Below are positions 8,401 through 17,347 of a stretch of DNA of 64,000 nt, in pieces. Where the stretch lies: the NCBI RefSeq assembly GCF_900107535.1, contig NZ_FNRA01000010.1, forward strand, positions 168,372 through 232,371, in the 5' to 3' direction. Within the stretch, counting starts at the first letter, position 1; every line of letters begins with the position of its first letter. The translations under genes and the position numbers were made by a program. Origin of the DNA: Pedobacter hartonius (GTDB lineage Bacteria; Bacteroidota; Bacteroidia; Sphingobacteriales; Sphingobacteriaceae). Below the pieces are notes generated by a model. The model made no database searches, was not told the DNA's origin, and worked only from the letters and a program-made list of their open reading frames with translations.

Positions 8401-9667
8401 CGGCAAATCTCGTATCGCCCAGCTGCGCCAGTGGTGTCTGGCAATGTAAGGTTGGCGGAAGAATACCATGATATAAGGCCATTGCGGTCTTAATCAATCC
8501 AGCGATGCCACTTGCAGGCATTGCATGCCCGATATTTGATTTTACAGTACCTATTCCAGCCTTTGGCAGTGCCGGGTCATGACCAAAGAATTGTGCTAAA
8601 GTTTCCAGTTCCGTTTTATCACCCAGAGGTGTTCCGGTTCCATGGGCTTCGATATAACCAATATTCCCGGGATCCGCTCCTGCCTGTTCCCAGGCCTGGC
8701 GCATAGCGGCAAGCTGCCCTTTTACAGAAGGGCTCATCACACTGGTGCCGCTGCCATCACTGCTTATGCCAATGCCTTTCAACACTGCATATATCCTATC
8801 CCCGGCTTCAACTGCATCTTCCAGCCTTTTCAGCACCACAAAGCCACATCCTTCGCCAATCAGCAATCCATCCGCATTTTCATCAAAAGGAGTAATCTTC
8901 CCTTTTTTCGATAAAGCCCCCAGCTGGTTAAAGATGCTCCAGAAAGCTGCGTTTTGCCCCACATGCACACCGCCGGCAATTACCATATTACACCGGCCGC
9001 TGTTCAGTTCCTGTACTGCATGATCTACTGCAATGAGGGAGCTGGCACATGCAGCATCCAGCGTATAAGCTACCCCTCCGAGATTGAGTCTGTTCGCTAC
9101 CAGCGAAGCCACCAGATTTGGGATCAGGCCCATTGCCGTATCAGGGCCGAAACGGCCTTTACGTAACTGAAATTCTTTCTTGACTTTCTCCAGTTCCGCA
9201 GCCTCCAGATGAGGAAGCAGGTCTTTCAGCACATTCACAATCTGCTCACCTGTCCTTACGATTTCGATGGCACGGGTAGCACCGGGCCCCGCATAGTTTC
9301 CTTTGCCAATGATGATCCCTGTTTTTTCCAGGGACAATTTCTTTTCAAAAACACCCGCATCTTCCAGTGCCTTATGCACCAGACTGAGTGTGATCAGATG
9401 ATCCGGCTCTGTACCCTCTACCGCCAGCGGGAGAATGCCAAATTGTGCGGCATTAAATTCAACATCCGGGATGAAGCCCCCGCGGTTACAGTAAAAGCGG
9501 TCTACACCGGAAGAGCCTGTATCAAAATGTACCTGATCGATCCTTCCTTCCGGAACGGTCTGTATACAGTCTACCCTGTTGATAATATTTTCCCAGAACT
9601 TGCCGACATCCCCTGCACCCGGAAAAACGCAGGACATGCCAACAATAGCTACATCAGTTCTTTCCAT
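5399..9667 (-). CDS. Iterative type I synthase KS-AT-DH-PPTase
   Basis: A 1422-residue multidomain protein. Visible in order are a ketosynthase at about 1-430 (active Cys 207 in DAACASS, then EAHGTGT and NIGHAM), an acyltransferase at about 540-850 (Ser 615 in GHSLGE), a linker, a hot-dog dehydratase-like region at about 945-1225 (His 961 in YLMDHCL), and a 4'-phosphopantetheinyl transferase at about 1245-1422 (GIDMEHIEER with Asp 1332, WVAKEAYGKY with Glu 1373). It has no ACP or KR of its own, so it must work with the tandem ACPs and KR of the upstream synthase. The terminal DH-PPTase order recalls enediyne PKSE enzymes, while the KS type and the two-protein split recall PUFA and heterocyst-glycolipid synthases. 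Both KS catalytic His motifs are intact. One base separates it from the upstream synthase gene. Confidence 0.9.
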   Translation of the reverse strand: MERTDVAIVGMSCVFPGAGDVGKFWENIINRVDCIQTVPEGRIDQVHFDTGSSGVDRFYCNRGGFIPDVEFNAAQFGILPLAVEGTEPDHLITLSLVHKALEDAGVFEKKLSLEKTGIIIGKGNYAGPGATRAIEIVRTGEQIVNVLKDLLPHLEAAELEKVKKEFQLRKGRFGPDTAMGLIPNLVASLVANRLNLGGVAYTLDAACASSLIAVDHAVQELNSGRCNMVIAGGVHVGQNAAFWSIFNQLGALSKKGKITPFDENADGLLIGEGCGFVVLKRLEDAVEAGDRIYAVLKGIGISSDGSGTSVMSPSVKGQLAAMRQAWEQAGADPGNIGYIEAHGTGTPLGDKTELETLAQFFGHDPALPKAGIGTVKSNIGHAMPASGIAGLIKTAMALYHGILPPTLHCQTPLAQLGDTRFAAVQEARDWDASGLPRLAGVNAFGFGGINAHAVLESYAAGGLKHQTPLQAKTDKVLLLARHSHEALMAALENTEDTPGDGQYRVAVFDPSPERIKKAIKIVSRNTPWRNKQDIWFTNEPLLQQGGKIAFVFPGLDGLAGAEADSVAEYFNIPQEKITGPAGLLNDALEVFNKSSIIDTALKKMGIWPDMAAGHSLGEWLASRSSGLVEESSVLQLLSKLNPETYELKDSRFIAVGLGIDQLQPLISNIEHLYLSNDNCPQQVILCGSNAAIEELLPVLKRRQIFHQVLPFQSGFHSPFIAERLDIILDGMSQLKFNKAQFPLWSATTLELYPDDIGSIMKLNVEHLIKPVRFRELTERLYAEGARVFIQVGSGGLTGFIDDTLRGKNISTISSSSPLRSGIAQLQRVLAALFAEGRPVDMKLMGDEKPVQAARKGIMLQLGLPLIYDFPGLKKLAIPAGQPLRKTVLPSAEHALMQVFHKNVEEMAEIQSELIQAFQNRERQSAVPAIGTVQPVPVTPVRASFSKKLDISLANSPYLMDHCLMRQPQGWTCVDDMDPVIPMTMIFELFGEIAAEQAAGELVQKIMNIKVFQWMNVTRPFQETITGEWKNEHLLRLNLERFAEAEVLLARQRAHPAVSDLDTGRSLNIQRTAAQIYEEHMFHGQAYQGIKKLIDVGNKGITGVIEGGTGKGSLLDNAGQLFGLWLQLTLPKDRIAFPVKIQEIAFFADFADQQGSFECTCQLTELNDEFATANFMIKRNNQIWATVTGWQNRRMGIDEPLWRVSMSPLNNYLSEEIAPGIFMFHQAYSRVVSWNFVLKRYFGQEEKKYYETLTPNRKKEWMISRIAVKDAVKNLLIRTKKEAYYPIEFEVRSNELHKPYLHGEMTEGIEISIAHKGTDAVGIAQYGRPVGIDMEHIEERSEGFYELVFSESEQLLLAGYEKNEWATRFWVAKEAYGKYLGKGLQGNPRTYIITGIRGEELRINDIFIQTIKHKNYIIGWTQS

Positions 9668-9668
9668 A

Positions 9669-12600
9669 TTACCAGTTGTTACCTGCCATGATCAGCACCT
9701 GACTCTCATTTCCATATTTCAGTTCGTTGAGGAAGATTTCCATACCATCCTGCAATGGAATAAGAGCTATACCTCTGCGTTCATATTCTTTTTCAAGCGT
9801 AGTGGATACCATTCCTGCTCCTTTCCATGGCCCCCAGTTGATAGACATCACTTTTCCGCTGATCTTTTCGTTTAATGCCCAGGCATACCTGTCCATTACG
9901 CTATTTGCCGCTGCATAGTCGGTCTGCCCGCGGTTACCATACACCGAAGCGATGCTGGAGAAGAAGACCATGAACTGGGTTTCAGGACGTAACTGCTCTG
10001 CCAATACCCGTAAAGGAGTAACTTTTGTCTCAAAGACCCTTTTGAAAGAGTCTACGCTTTTGGCATTGAACAGTTTATCTTCCAGTAAACCGGCGCCGTG
10101 TATCACTCCGTCAATTCTTCCGTATTCCTCATAAACGCTGTTGATAAACCGGCTTAGGCCTTCTTCATCACGCAGGTCCAGTGAGGCATAAGAGACTGCA
10201 GATCCGCTTTTTTCGAGTGACCTGATGGTTTCCAGGATCTGGTTGTTCTTATCAATCCGCGAGGTCTCACGTTCTATCTCTGCAGGTTTTTTCAACTCTC
10301 CCTTACGGATCAGGTATTCCCTGATCTCTTCTTTTGTTTTCAGGAAAGAAAACTGCTCCAGGCCGTTTGATAGTGGGTCTGACGAGCGCCCTACAAGGAT
10401 ATACCGGCAGGGATAATCCTTCGCCAGGTGGGTGATCAGGTTAGAGGTAATCCCCTGTCCGCCACCGAACACGAGCACCACGGCATCTTTGTCCAGCTGG
10501 ATATCAGCTGCGCGCGGCTCAGCCGGCAATGCTGAAGGAACCGGCTCCAGCGTTTGCCGTACATTGTCCTGGTAAATCACCTCTGAAGGCTGGTCAAAGC
10601 TGAGTACTTCATTTAAAACGATGACAGCGATCTCCTCAGACGGCAGTTTCGTGGTTAAACTCACGAGTCTGCATTTGGTATGCTCATATTCCTTATCCAG
10701 GCTTTTGAATAAACCTGAATAACCCTGAAAGCGTCTCAGCAACGCAGCGTCTGCCTGCCCGTCAACGGAACTTTTGGTATCGGAAATAAAGTATACCCAT
10801 TTGAGCTCCTCAAAATTAAGTTCCCTGATCATTCCGATATAGTCTATGATGTTCTGCTGCTGAACCGAAGCAAACATGTTCAGGATGATCAGTCCGCGGT
10901 AACCATTAAGAGGCTCACCGATGGATACGATGTCTGCAGCTGCACCATGTTGTTCGAATAATGTTTTGATGGCGCCTGCCTGCGGCCCGCCGTCATCGGT
11001 GACCGCGAAGCGCAATCCGTTGAGGACAACCTCTTCAGTAAACACCGGTCTGGCATCGGTGAGCTCAAAGCGAAGCCTGAATACCGCATCTGCCGGAACG
11101 GCATTTACAATGCTTTCTTCAATGATTTTTTTAGCCGCCGTTACCGGCTCAAAATTTTCAGCCTCGATCTTCGAGATCAGGCTGACCAGGCCACTGAGTG
11201 TTTTAATTGCCGCAAGGTTCTCCATGATATCTTCTGCACCGTCATCTGCCACACGGAATCCTATCTTATCCTTCATTTCGGCAATGATCTCCATCCGTTT
11301 GATTGAATCAATGCTCAGGTCAGCTTCCAGATCAAGGTCAAGTCCAAGCATTTCCTGCGGATAGCCGGTTTTTTCGCTTACAGCATGCAGCAATGCCGCC
11401 TGTATATCTGCTGCCGTGAACCTGTGCCTGTCTACCGTCAGCGTCATCTCAGCATTTTCGGGGATGGCAGTTCCCGCAGTTGAAACTGCATTATCATTGA
11501 TCCAGTTTACCAGTCCGCTTAAGGTCTTAATCCCTGCCAGCTCTTCCATAGCAGCATCCTCAGTTTTATCCGAATGGTTAAACCCTCCCAATGCCGTGCG
11601 TAAAGTGCCAATGATTTCCATCCGTTTGATCGAATCAATACTCAGGTCAGCTTCCAGGTCCATCTCCATTCCGAGCATCTCCTGGGGATAGCCGGTTTTG
11701 TCGCTCACGATCTGCAGCAATACCATATTTACATCCAGGTGGATCACCGGCGGTGTAAAATCCATTTCTGCCTGCAGCACCACAGGATTTTTGACCATCA
11801 CTTCGGCCGGCGCCAGCTGCTGCTGGTTTAACTGGGGGAATTGCTGCTGAAAGGCCATTGGATTATCTGCAGGAATATGTTGTCCAAGGAACTTCAGCAT
11901 GACATCCCGCTGTGCCTGAATCATCATTTTCATTCCGTTCAGGTATTCCTGCATCATCAATTCTGTGCTGTGAGATGGCATATTGATGTGCTCCGTTTTC
12001 TTTTCGTTAATTTTCATTTTTAGCGGTTGTATGATAGGTGGGGCGCCATATGCAGGAAGTTCTCCTACAGAAGGAAAAGCATGCTGCCCGTTGACCAGCC
12101 AGATTGCCGCGCTCTTTTTATATTTCCCGGCATCATCCAGGTCAAGCAGCTCACAATCACGTCCTTCGAAGAGTTTTTCCAGCTTCACATTCCGTCCTGC
12201 CGCCATATAGGAGGCCAGGGTGCAGAGCAGGTGCGTCATTTTATTATGTCCGCTGTCTTCCGTATGCAGCAGCAGCTCATCCCTGCCAAGGCATGCTTTT
12301 GTGAGTGTGCTGAGTACTTTTCCCGGCCCAACTTCAATAAAGATCCTGGCCCCGTCAGCATACATTTGCTGAACCTGAGCGGAAAATTGCACCGGTTTCA
12401 CTAAATGATCCGTCAGCCTTTCTTTTACGGCTTCAGCCTCCGGGGGATAATGTTCCGCTGTAGTATTAGACCACACCGGCAAGGTCAGGTCATTAAATTT
12501 CACCTCATCTAAAACTGACTGGTACAGCATTTTGGATCCTGATACCAGGGGACTGTGGAACGCACAGGCCACTTCAAGGGGTCTGAAGGAGATTTTAGCC

Positions 12601-15600
12601 GATTTCAGCAGCTCTCCGAATTTTTTTATAGCCGGTGTGGTACCGGCGAACACGATCTGCGATGGCGAATTGTAGTTTACCGCATAGACATCTTCCCAGC
12701 CCCCGATCAGCCTGAGTATATCTTCCTCTGTACTGTTTACGGCAACCATGGCCCCAGAATCTTCCCCTTCCACTGCATCCAGAATTGCAGCAGCCCTCTT
12801 TTCACTCAGTGATACCAGCTGATCTTCGTCAAATGCCCCTGCAAAACATAAGGCAGGTAACTCGCCATAACTGTGACCGGCAACCATATCAGGCTCAATG
12901 CCGAGCACTCTCAAAAAGCTGGCAATGGCAAGATCCACGATGCCCAGTAAGGGCTGTGCCATACGTGTATCTTTAATCCGCTCTTTCTGGGTTTTTAGTC
13001 CTGCCTCATCAAACACAGTGCTCGGGAAAAGCACTTTTTCATATTCGCTGTTCCCGCTCAAAAGCTTGCGCATCACAGGGAATACCACAAAAAGATCTCT
13101 CGCCATGTTGATCCGCTGACTGCCCTGCCCCGGGAACATAAAGGCTACTTTACCTTCTTTTCTGTGGGTGACGAAGGTTTCCCTGCTTTCAATTCCTGAT
13201 AAAGCGAGGTCGATCTTCATGCTCAGATCTTCGGCACTATTGGCCACAATGCTGAGCTGTATAGTTCTTGCATTCCCGGTAGCCAGACTGTAGGCTATAT
13301 TTTTCAGGGCTATGCTGTCATTTTCTTCCAGCAGGGTCTTTACTGACATCAGTACCACCCTCGCCTGGTCATAATTTTCACCCCTAAAAACAAACAACTC
13401 TGAAGGCCATGATTTTAGAATGGGATACTGATCAGAAACCACATGGCTGCTTTCAATAACAGCGTGGAAATTTGTTCCGCCAAAACCAAAAGCACTGATC
13501 CCGGCATGCCGCTTATCTTCCATCCAGAGGCCCGCGGCCGTATGAAAAGCAAAAGGGCTTGTTTCAGCGTTGTAATAATCATTTGGCACCTTTAGGTTAA
13601 GGGTAGGTGGTTTAACCCCATAATAAGCAGACAGCGTTGCTTTGATCAGACCTGCCAGCCCCGCAGCACACTTGGTATGCCCGATCTGTGTTTTTACAGA
13701 GCCCAGGTGTGTCTGACCGGCAAGGGCTCCGGACTGGTTCATCATTTCAGTCAGTGCGCTCAGCTCTGTCCTGTCCCCAACCACGGTTCCCGTTCCATGC
13801 GCCTCCACCAGTCCGAGTGCAAGTGGTGAGATTCCCGCCTGTTCATATGCACGCTCCAACGCTTTTACCTGTCCTGATTTCCTCGGTGCGGTAAGGCCCA
13901 GGCTCTTGCCATCGCTTGAACCTCCTACGCCCTGGATCAGGGCATAAACGGTATCGCCATCTCTTACCGCATCCTCATGTCGTTTCAATACCAGGATGGC
14001 AATACCTTCGCCAAGGGCTATACCATCAGCTTCAGCATCGAAAGTAGCACATTTCCCTTTCCGGGATAAGGCATGCGTGCTGGAGAACATCAGGTAATCG
14101 TTAATACCATTGTGAAGGTCTGCACCACCGGCAAGTACCATATCAGATTTTCCCAGTGCCAGTTCCTGGCAGGCCAGATCTATTGCTGCCAGCGAGGAGG
14201 CACATGCGGCATCTACAGTAAAGTTACGGCCGCCAAGATTGAGCCTGTTGGTGATCCTTCCGGAGATCACATTCGCCAGGATGCCCGGAAAAGAATCTTC
14301 CGTCATCTTTGGCAGCGCTTCATCCATTTCTGCCGGCATTTCTCCGAATACCTGCTTGGTGAAACACCTGAAACTATAGCTGTTGGCCAGATCGTTACCT
14401 CCTTCAGCACCGATAACCACCGATACATTCTCAGCATCGAAATTCCCGTCGGCATAACCGGCCTTCTCCAGGGCTCTTTTTGCCACCAGTAAAGTCAGCA
14501 ATTGTGTGGGATCTATAGCCGCAAGTGATTTGGGCGGTATGCCAAATTCCAGCGGGTCAAAGTCAATGGTGGGAATAAACCCGCCCCATTTGGAATGCGA
14601 CATATCCGCTGCTTCAGACTCAGGATCATAGTACAGTGCTTTATTCCAGCGTTCATCGGGAACCTCTGTAATGGAATCTGTCCCCAATATGATATTACGC
14701 CAGTACTCATCTATATTTTTTGCTCCCGGAAAGATACATTCCATACCAACAATGGCTACCTTCAAAGACTTGTCTTCTCTTTCGGGCAGTGCCGCCAGAA
14801 CGGCATCTTCAACATACCTGTAATTTCTTTCGGCTATCTCCTGATGCAGTTCAAGCACCGGCACTATTTTATTACATAGCGAAGCTACCTGACCGATCAT
14901 ATACATGCCCAGTTGCAGCTGTCCAGCTTCAGCTATGTTTTTAAGCTCATCACCTCTGCGTTCTATTCCTTTTGCTGCGATGCGCAGCCTGCCTACATTC
15001 AGCGTTTCCAGCTGCGCCCAGATCTCTTTTTTGTCTACACCCAACTGCTGAAGCTTTTCCTTTTCCTGGTTAAAGAAGGTAGCAAAAGGTGAGTTCAGGC
15101 ACCTGGTTTCATGTCCGGGAGCAGTTTCCAGCAGCACAGTATCGCTGGCAGAGACGGCCTGCTGCTGAAATCCCGGCAGGATAGCACCTGTACTGACTGC
15201 TTCAAGTGTATACAGATAAGAAGTCCCCATCAGTACCCCCACTTTCATTCCCCTGGCAGCCAGTGGCGCAACCATCACTGCAATAAATGAGGCCGATAAA
15301 GCATCATGGATTCCGCCGGCAAAAAACACGCTGATCTCTTCGGGATGATCTTCCTTTAATAAACGTTCAATTTGTTTTTCCCAGAGCACCATACTGGACA
15401 GCGGCCCTACATGTCCGCCGCACTCCCGGCCTTCAAAGACAAACCTCCGGGCACCTTCTTTTAAAAACATATCCAGCAGTGATACCGAAGGCACATGGAG
15501 GAACGTCTTAATGCCCAGCTTCTCGAGCGATTTTGCCTGCGATGGCCTTCCTCCTGCAATGAGCACCACGGGAGGCATAGCCTCCTTAATATATTCCATC

Positions 15601-16697
15601 TGTTCGTCCCGCAATTCCTGCGGGGCAAATCCAAGTATGCCTATTCCCCAGGTTTTACTGCCGGCTAATGCTTTGGTTTCCCGGATCAGCTCCTTTGCAC
15701 GTTCTCCCTTCAGTAAAGAGAGCGCGATAAAAGGTAAGGCTCCGGCTGCGGCTACGGCATCTGCAAATGGGGCGACATCACTCACCCTCGTCATAGGCCC
15801 CTGTGCTATCGGATAAGTAATGTTCAGATCCTGCGCCATTGCATTTCCCGGGCTGATCACATTGATGGCTTTGGCTTGCTTCAGATGCCCGTGGACAGCT
15901 TCATGAATGGCCGGGATCAGCCGGTCAAGCTTTTTATACCGGTTCAGAAAATCTGCTGAGACAGCAACATCCTGGCCTAAAGGCAGGTAACTATTCTCCA
16001 GATCAAGATCTGTAAGATATCCATCAAGATCATCCTCCGTATCCTGGGAGCTGAGTACGGGTGAGTTGGGTCTTACGAGAACACGGAAGTTTCCAAAGAG
16101 CCTGGTTTCGTTACCGCTTAGCTTTTCACATACCTGCTTTAGAGCTGCGGGGGCAGAACACTCAGGGAAAAGTGCCAGCTGGCTATCCAGAACTACTCCT
16201 TTTGCGCCCAAAGCAACTAATGCTGCTGCAGTATGTATGCCCACGCCACCCTGTACATAAATGTCGATATCCTTAACTTCGTTGATCACACGCTGAAACA
16301 ACACAAATGAAGATTCGTATCCCACCTTTCCTGCGCCTTCATTTCCTTTTACAATGATAGCATGAGCCCCGGCTGCCCTGGCATTCCTGGCTTCTTCGAT
16401 CGTATGCACCTGATAAAACAGCTGAACATGTTCTGCAGCAGATATTTTTAAACCATACGGCAAAACAATTAGGTTTACCTGCTCAGGAAGGATGAGCCCC
16501 GCAGCATCGCCTGAAACGATGCAGACACCAAAGTTACCTGGATGCATAAGGGATAACTGTCCGAGTGCCCCCGCAGCGACGGCCATATCTCTGCCGAGAT
16601 GAAGTACAGGAAAAGCTTTGGCACGTGATAATTGGAGAGTAAGATGTACATCCGGTTTCTCAAACGGAGTAATCCCGAGAGTAGTAAGAGCTTTCAT
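9669..16697 (-). CDS. Type I synthase NMO-NMO-KS-AT-ACP-ACP-KR
   Basis: A 2342-residue synthase, first gene of the operon. The N-terminus has two tandem nitronate-monooxygenase-like TIM barrels: a shortened one at about 20-200 (YVQGGVGIHT) and a fuller one at about 285-560 (PIAQGPMTRVS, ECGGHVGP with His 429, FFAGGIHD). In PUFA synthases the homologous PfaD protein is the enoyl reductase. Then follow a KS at about 645-1075 (Cys 832 in DAACASS), an AT at about 1175-1480 (GQGSQ, Ser 1276 in GHSYGE), two near-identical ACPs (Ser 1689 and Ser 1798, each in DLSIDSIKRME) and a KR at about 2070-2330 (GGGQGIT, Tyr 2261). With the partner synthase this gives all activities for full or partial reduction of a growing chain. 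The start at 16697 fits the first hydrophobic segment; no other start is obvious upstream. Confidence 0.9.
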   Translation of the reverse strand: MKALTTLGITPFEKPDVHLTLQLSRAKAFPVLHLGRDMAVAAGALGQLSLMHPGNFGVCIVSGDAAGLILPEQVNLIVLPYGLKISAAEHVQLFYQVHTIEEARNARAAGAHAIIVKGNEGAGKVGYESSFVLFQRVINEVKDIDIYVQGGVGIHTAAALVALGAKGVVLDSQLALFPECSAPAALKQVCEKLSGNETRLFGNFRVLVRPNSPVLSSQDTEDDLDGYLTDLDLENSYLPLGQDVAVSADFLNRYKKLDRLIPAIHEAVHGHLKQAKAINVISPGNAMAQDLNITYPIAQGPMTRVSDVAPFADAVAAAGALPFIALSLLKGERAKELIRETKALAGSKTWGIGILGFAPQELRDEQMEYIKEAMPPVVLIAGGRPSQAKSLEKLGIKTFLHVPSVSLLDMFLKEGARRFVFEGRECGGHVGPLSSMVLWEKQIERLLKEDHPEEISVFFAGGIHDALSASFIAVMVAPLAARGMKVGVLMGTSYLYTLEAVSTGAILPGFQQQAVSASDTVLLETAPGHETRCLNSPFATFFNQEKEKLQQLGVDKKEIWAQLETLNVGRLRIAAKGIERRGDELKNIAEAGQLQLGMYMIGQVASLCNKIVPVLELHQEIAERNYRYVEDAVLAALPEREDKSLKVAIVGMECIFPGAKNIDEYWRNIILGTDSITEVPDERWNKALYYDPESEAADMSHSKWGGFIPTIDFDPLEFGIPPKSLAAIDPTQLLTLLVAKRALEKAGYADGNFDAENVSVVIGAEGGNDLANSYSFRCFTKQVFGEMPAEMDEALPKMTEDSFPGILANVISGRITNRLNLGGRNFTVDAACASSLAAIDLACQELALGKSDMVLAGGADLHNGINDYLMFSSTHALSRKGKCATFDAEADGIALGEGIAILVLKRHEDAVRDGDTVYALIQGVGGSSDGKSLGLTAPRKSGQVKALERAYEQAGISPLALGLVEAHGTGTVVGDRTELSALTEMMNQSGALAGQTHLGSVKTQIGHTKCAAGLAGLIKATLSAYYGVKPPTLNLKVPNDYYNAETSPFAFHTAAGLWMEDKRHAGISAFGFGGTNFHAVIESSHVVSDQYPILKSWPSELFVFRGENYDQARVVLMSVKTLLEENDSIALKNIAYSLATGNARTIQLSIVANSAEDLSMKIDLALSGIESRETFVTHRKEGKVAFMFPGQGSQRINMARDLFVVFPVMRKLLSGNSEYEKVLFPSTVFDEAGLKTQKERIKDTRMAQPLLGIVDLAIASFLRVLGIEPDMVAGHSYGELPALCFAGAFDEDQLVSLSEKRAAAILDAVEGEDSGAMVAVNSTEEDILRLIGGWEDVYAVNYNSPSQIVFAGTTPAIKKFGELLKSAKISFRPLEVACAFHSPLVSGSKMLYQSVLDEVKFNDLTLPVWSNTTAEHYPPEAEAVKERLTDHLVKPVQFSAQVQQMYADGARIFIEVGPGKVLSTLTKACLGRDELLLHTEDSGHNKMTHLLCTLASYMAAGRNVKLEKLFEGRDCELLDLDDAGKYKKSAAIWLVNGQHAFPSVGELPAYGAPPIIQPLKMKINEKKTEHINMPSHSTELMMQEYLNGMKMMIQAQRDVMLKFLGQHIPADNPMAFQQQFPQLNQQQLAPAEVMVKNPVVLQAEMDFTPPVIHLDVNMVLLQIVSDKTGYPQEMLGMEMDLEADLSIDSIKRMEIIGTLRTALGGFNHSDKTEDAAMEELAGIKTLSGLVNWINDNAVSTAGTAIPENAEMTLTVDRHRFTAADIQAALLHAVSEKTGYPQEMLGLDLDLEADLSIDSIKRMEIIAEMKDKIGFRVADDGAEDIMENLAAIKTLSGLVSLISKIEAENFEPVTAAKKIIEESIVNAVPADAVFRLRFELTDARPVFTEEVVLNGLRFAVTDDGGPQAGAIKTLFEQHGAAADIVSIGEPLNGYRGLIILNMFASVQQQNIIDYIGMIRELNFEELKWVYFISDTKSSVDGQADAALLRRFQGYSGLFKSLDKEYEHTKCRLVSLTTKLPSEEIAVIVLNEVLSFDQPSEVIYQDNVRQTLEPVPSALPAEPRAADIQLDKDAVVLVFGGGQGITSNLITHLAKDYPCRYILVGRSSDPLSNGLEQFSFLKTKEEIREYLIRKGELKKPAEIERETSRIDKNNQILETIRSLEKSGSAVSYASLDLRDEEGLSRFINSVYEEYGRIDGVIHGAGLLEDKLFNAKSVDSFKRVFETKVTPLRVLAEQLRPETQFMVFFSSIASVYGNRGQTDYAAANSVMDRYAWALNEKISGKVMSINWGPWKGAGMVSTTLEKEYERRGIALIPLQDGMEIFLNELKYGNESQVLIMAGNNW

Positions 16698-17261
16698 ATC
16701 AATAAATAATAGTTGTTACTTTTCAAATGGTTAAACTAATAGTAGAAACAACAGGATATAATACTTGCTATTTTAAATATATAAATGTCTGAACAATATA
16801 TATTTTTAACTATTTTAGCGTTAACTGACATAAATCTATAGATTTATAATTAAATCTATAAACGTTTTTATTTAGTATCAGAAATTTTACAATTCTCATT
16901 GAGATAAATATTTACTGATTTAACTACTTGAAATTCAGATTAAATAGTGAACAAAATGAATAACCCCAGGAATGAGGCATTAAAACGTTTTCCAGGATAC
17001 AAATTTAATACTGAATTAACATTAACATTAAAGAAACATTAAGATAAAATTTTGTATTCAGTTTTATTCATTCCTGTTCATTTTAAAAATTACTTTCAGG
17101 TGACAAAAGATTTGTAGGAGTTCAAACCAGACAAATTTCATTACCAAAGTAATCAGCAACCTAATTATAGCAAAGCAGGGAAGGAAACAGCGGCCGCTAA
17201 AGGGTTTAGCACACCTAAAAACATTTATCTGCAGGTCAGATTACAGACAGGCCTTAAAAGA
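16698..17261. other. Long AT-rich leader/intergenic region of the synthase operon
   Basis: No gene is supported in this 560-base stretch. It should hold the promoter of the synthase operon (minus strand). A minus-strand TAAATTTG box, matching the Bacteroidota -7 consensus TAnnTTTG, lies at 17007-17000, which would give a leader of nearly 300 bases; no clear -33 TTG accompanies it. The operator-like repeat at 16830-16860 would then lie in the transcribed leader or near a second, weaker promoter. Confidence 0.35.
16830..16860. promoter_or_regulatory. Candidate operator upstream of the synthase operon
   Basis: A perfect 18-bp palindrome (ATAAATCTATAGATTTAT, 16830-16847) is followed by another exact copy of its half-site. 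TAAATCTATA occurs at 16831-16840 and again at 16851-16860, exactly 20 bases apart, about two helical turns. It lies 133-163 bases before the ATG of the 2342-residue synthase. The arrangement suits a dimeric regulator; no regulator gene is adjacent, so the protein is unknown. The surrounding sequence is AT-rich, which raises the chance background, but the exact spacing and triple half-site argue for function. Confidence 0.5.
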
Positions 17262-17298
17262 AGCTCCCCTACCAGTAAAGAACGCCGGCAGGGAAGCT
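17262..17298 (-). terminator. Terminator after the GH36 gene
   Basis: In the minus-strand RNA the arms at 17298-17285 and 17275-17262 form a 14-bp stem with three G-U pairs and a 9-base loop, followed by a short U-rich run. It sits about 50 bases past the GH36 stop codon. Confidence 0.6.
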
Positions 17299-17347
17299 AA
17301 AATTAATTTACAGGAAATATTCAGCCGCACATTTATAACATGAGCCG

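Noticed and set aside
10921..11364. 147-codon plus-strand frame inside the large synthase gene
   Set aside because: It is antisense to the ACP region of a well-supported gene and has no recognisable family.
5399..16697. Classical polyunsaturated fatty acid (pfa) locus
   Set aside because: The domain split, the absence of paired FabA-type dehydratases and of PfaB, the fused reductase barrels and the linked glycosyltransferases do not fit EPA/DHA synthases.
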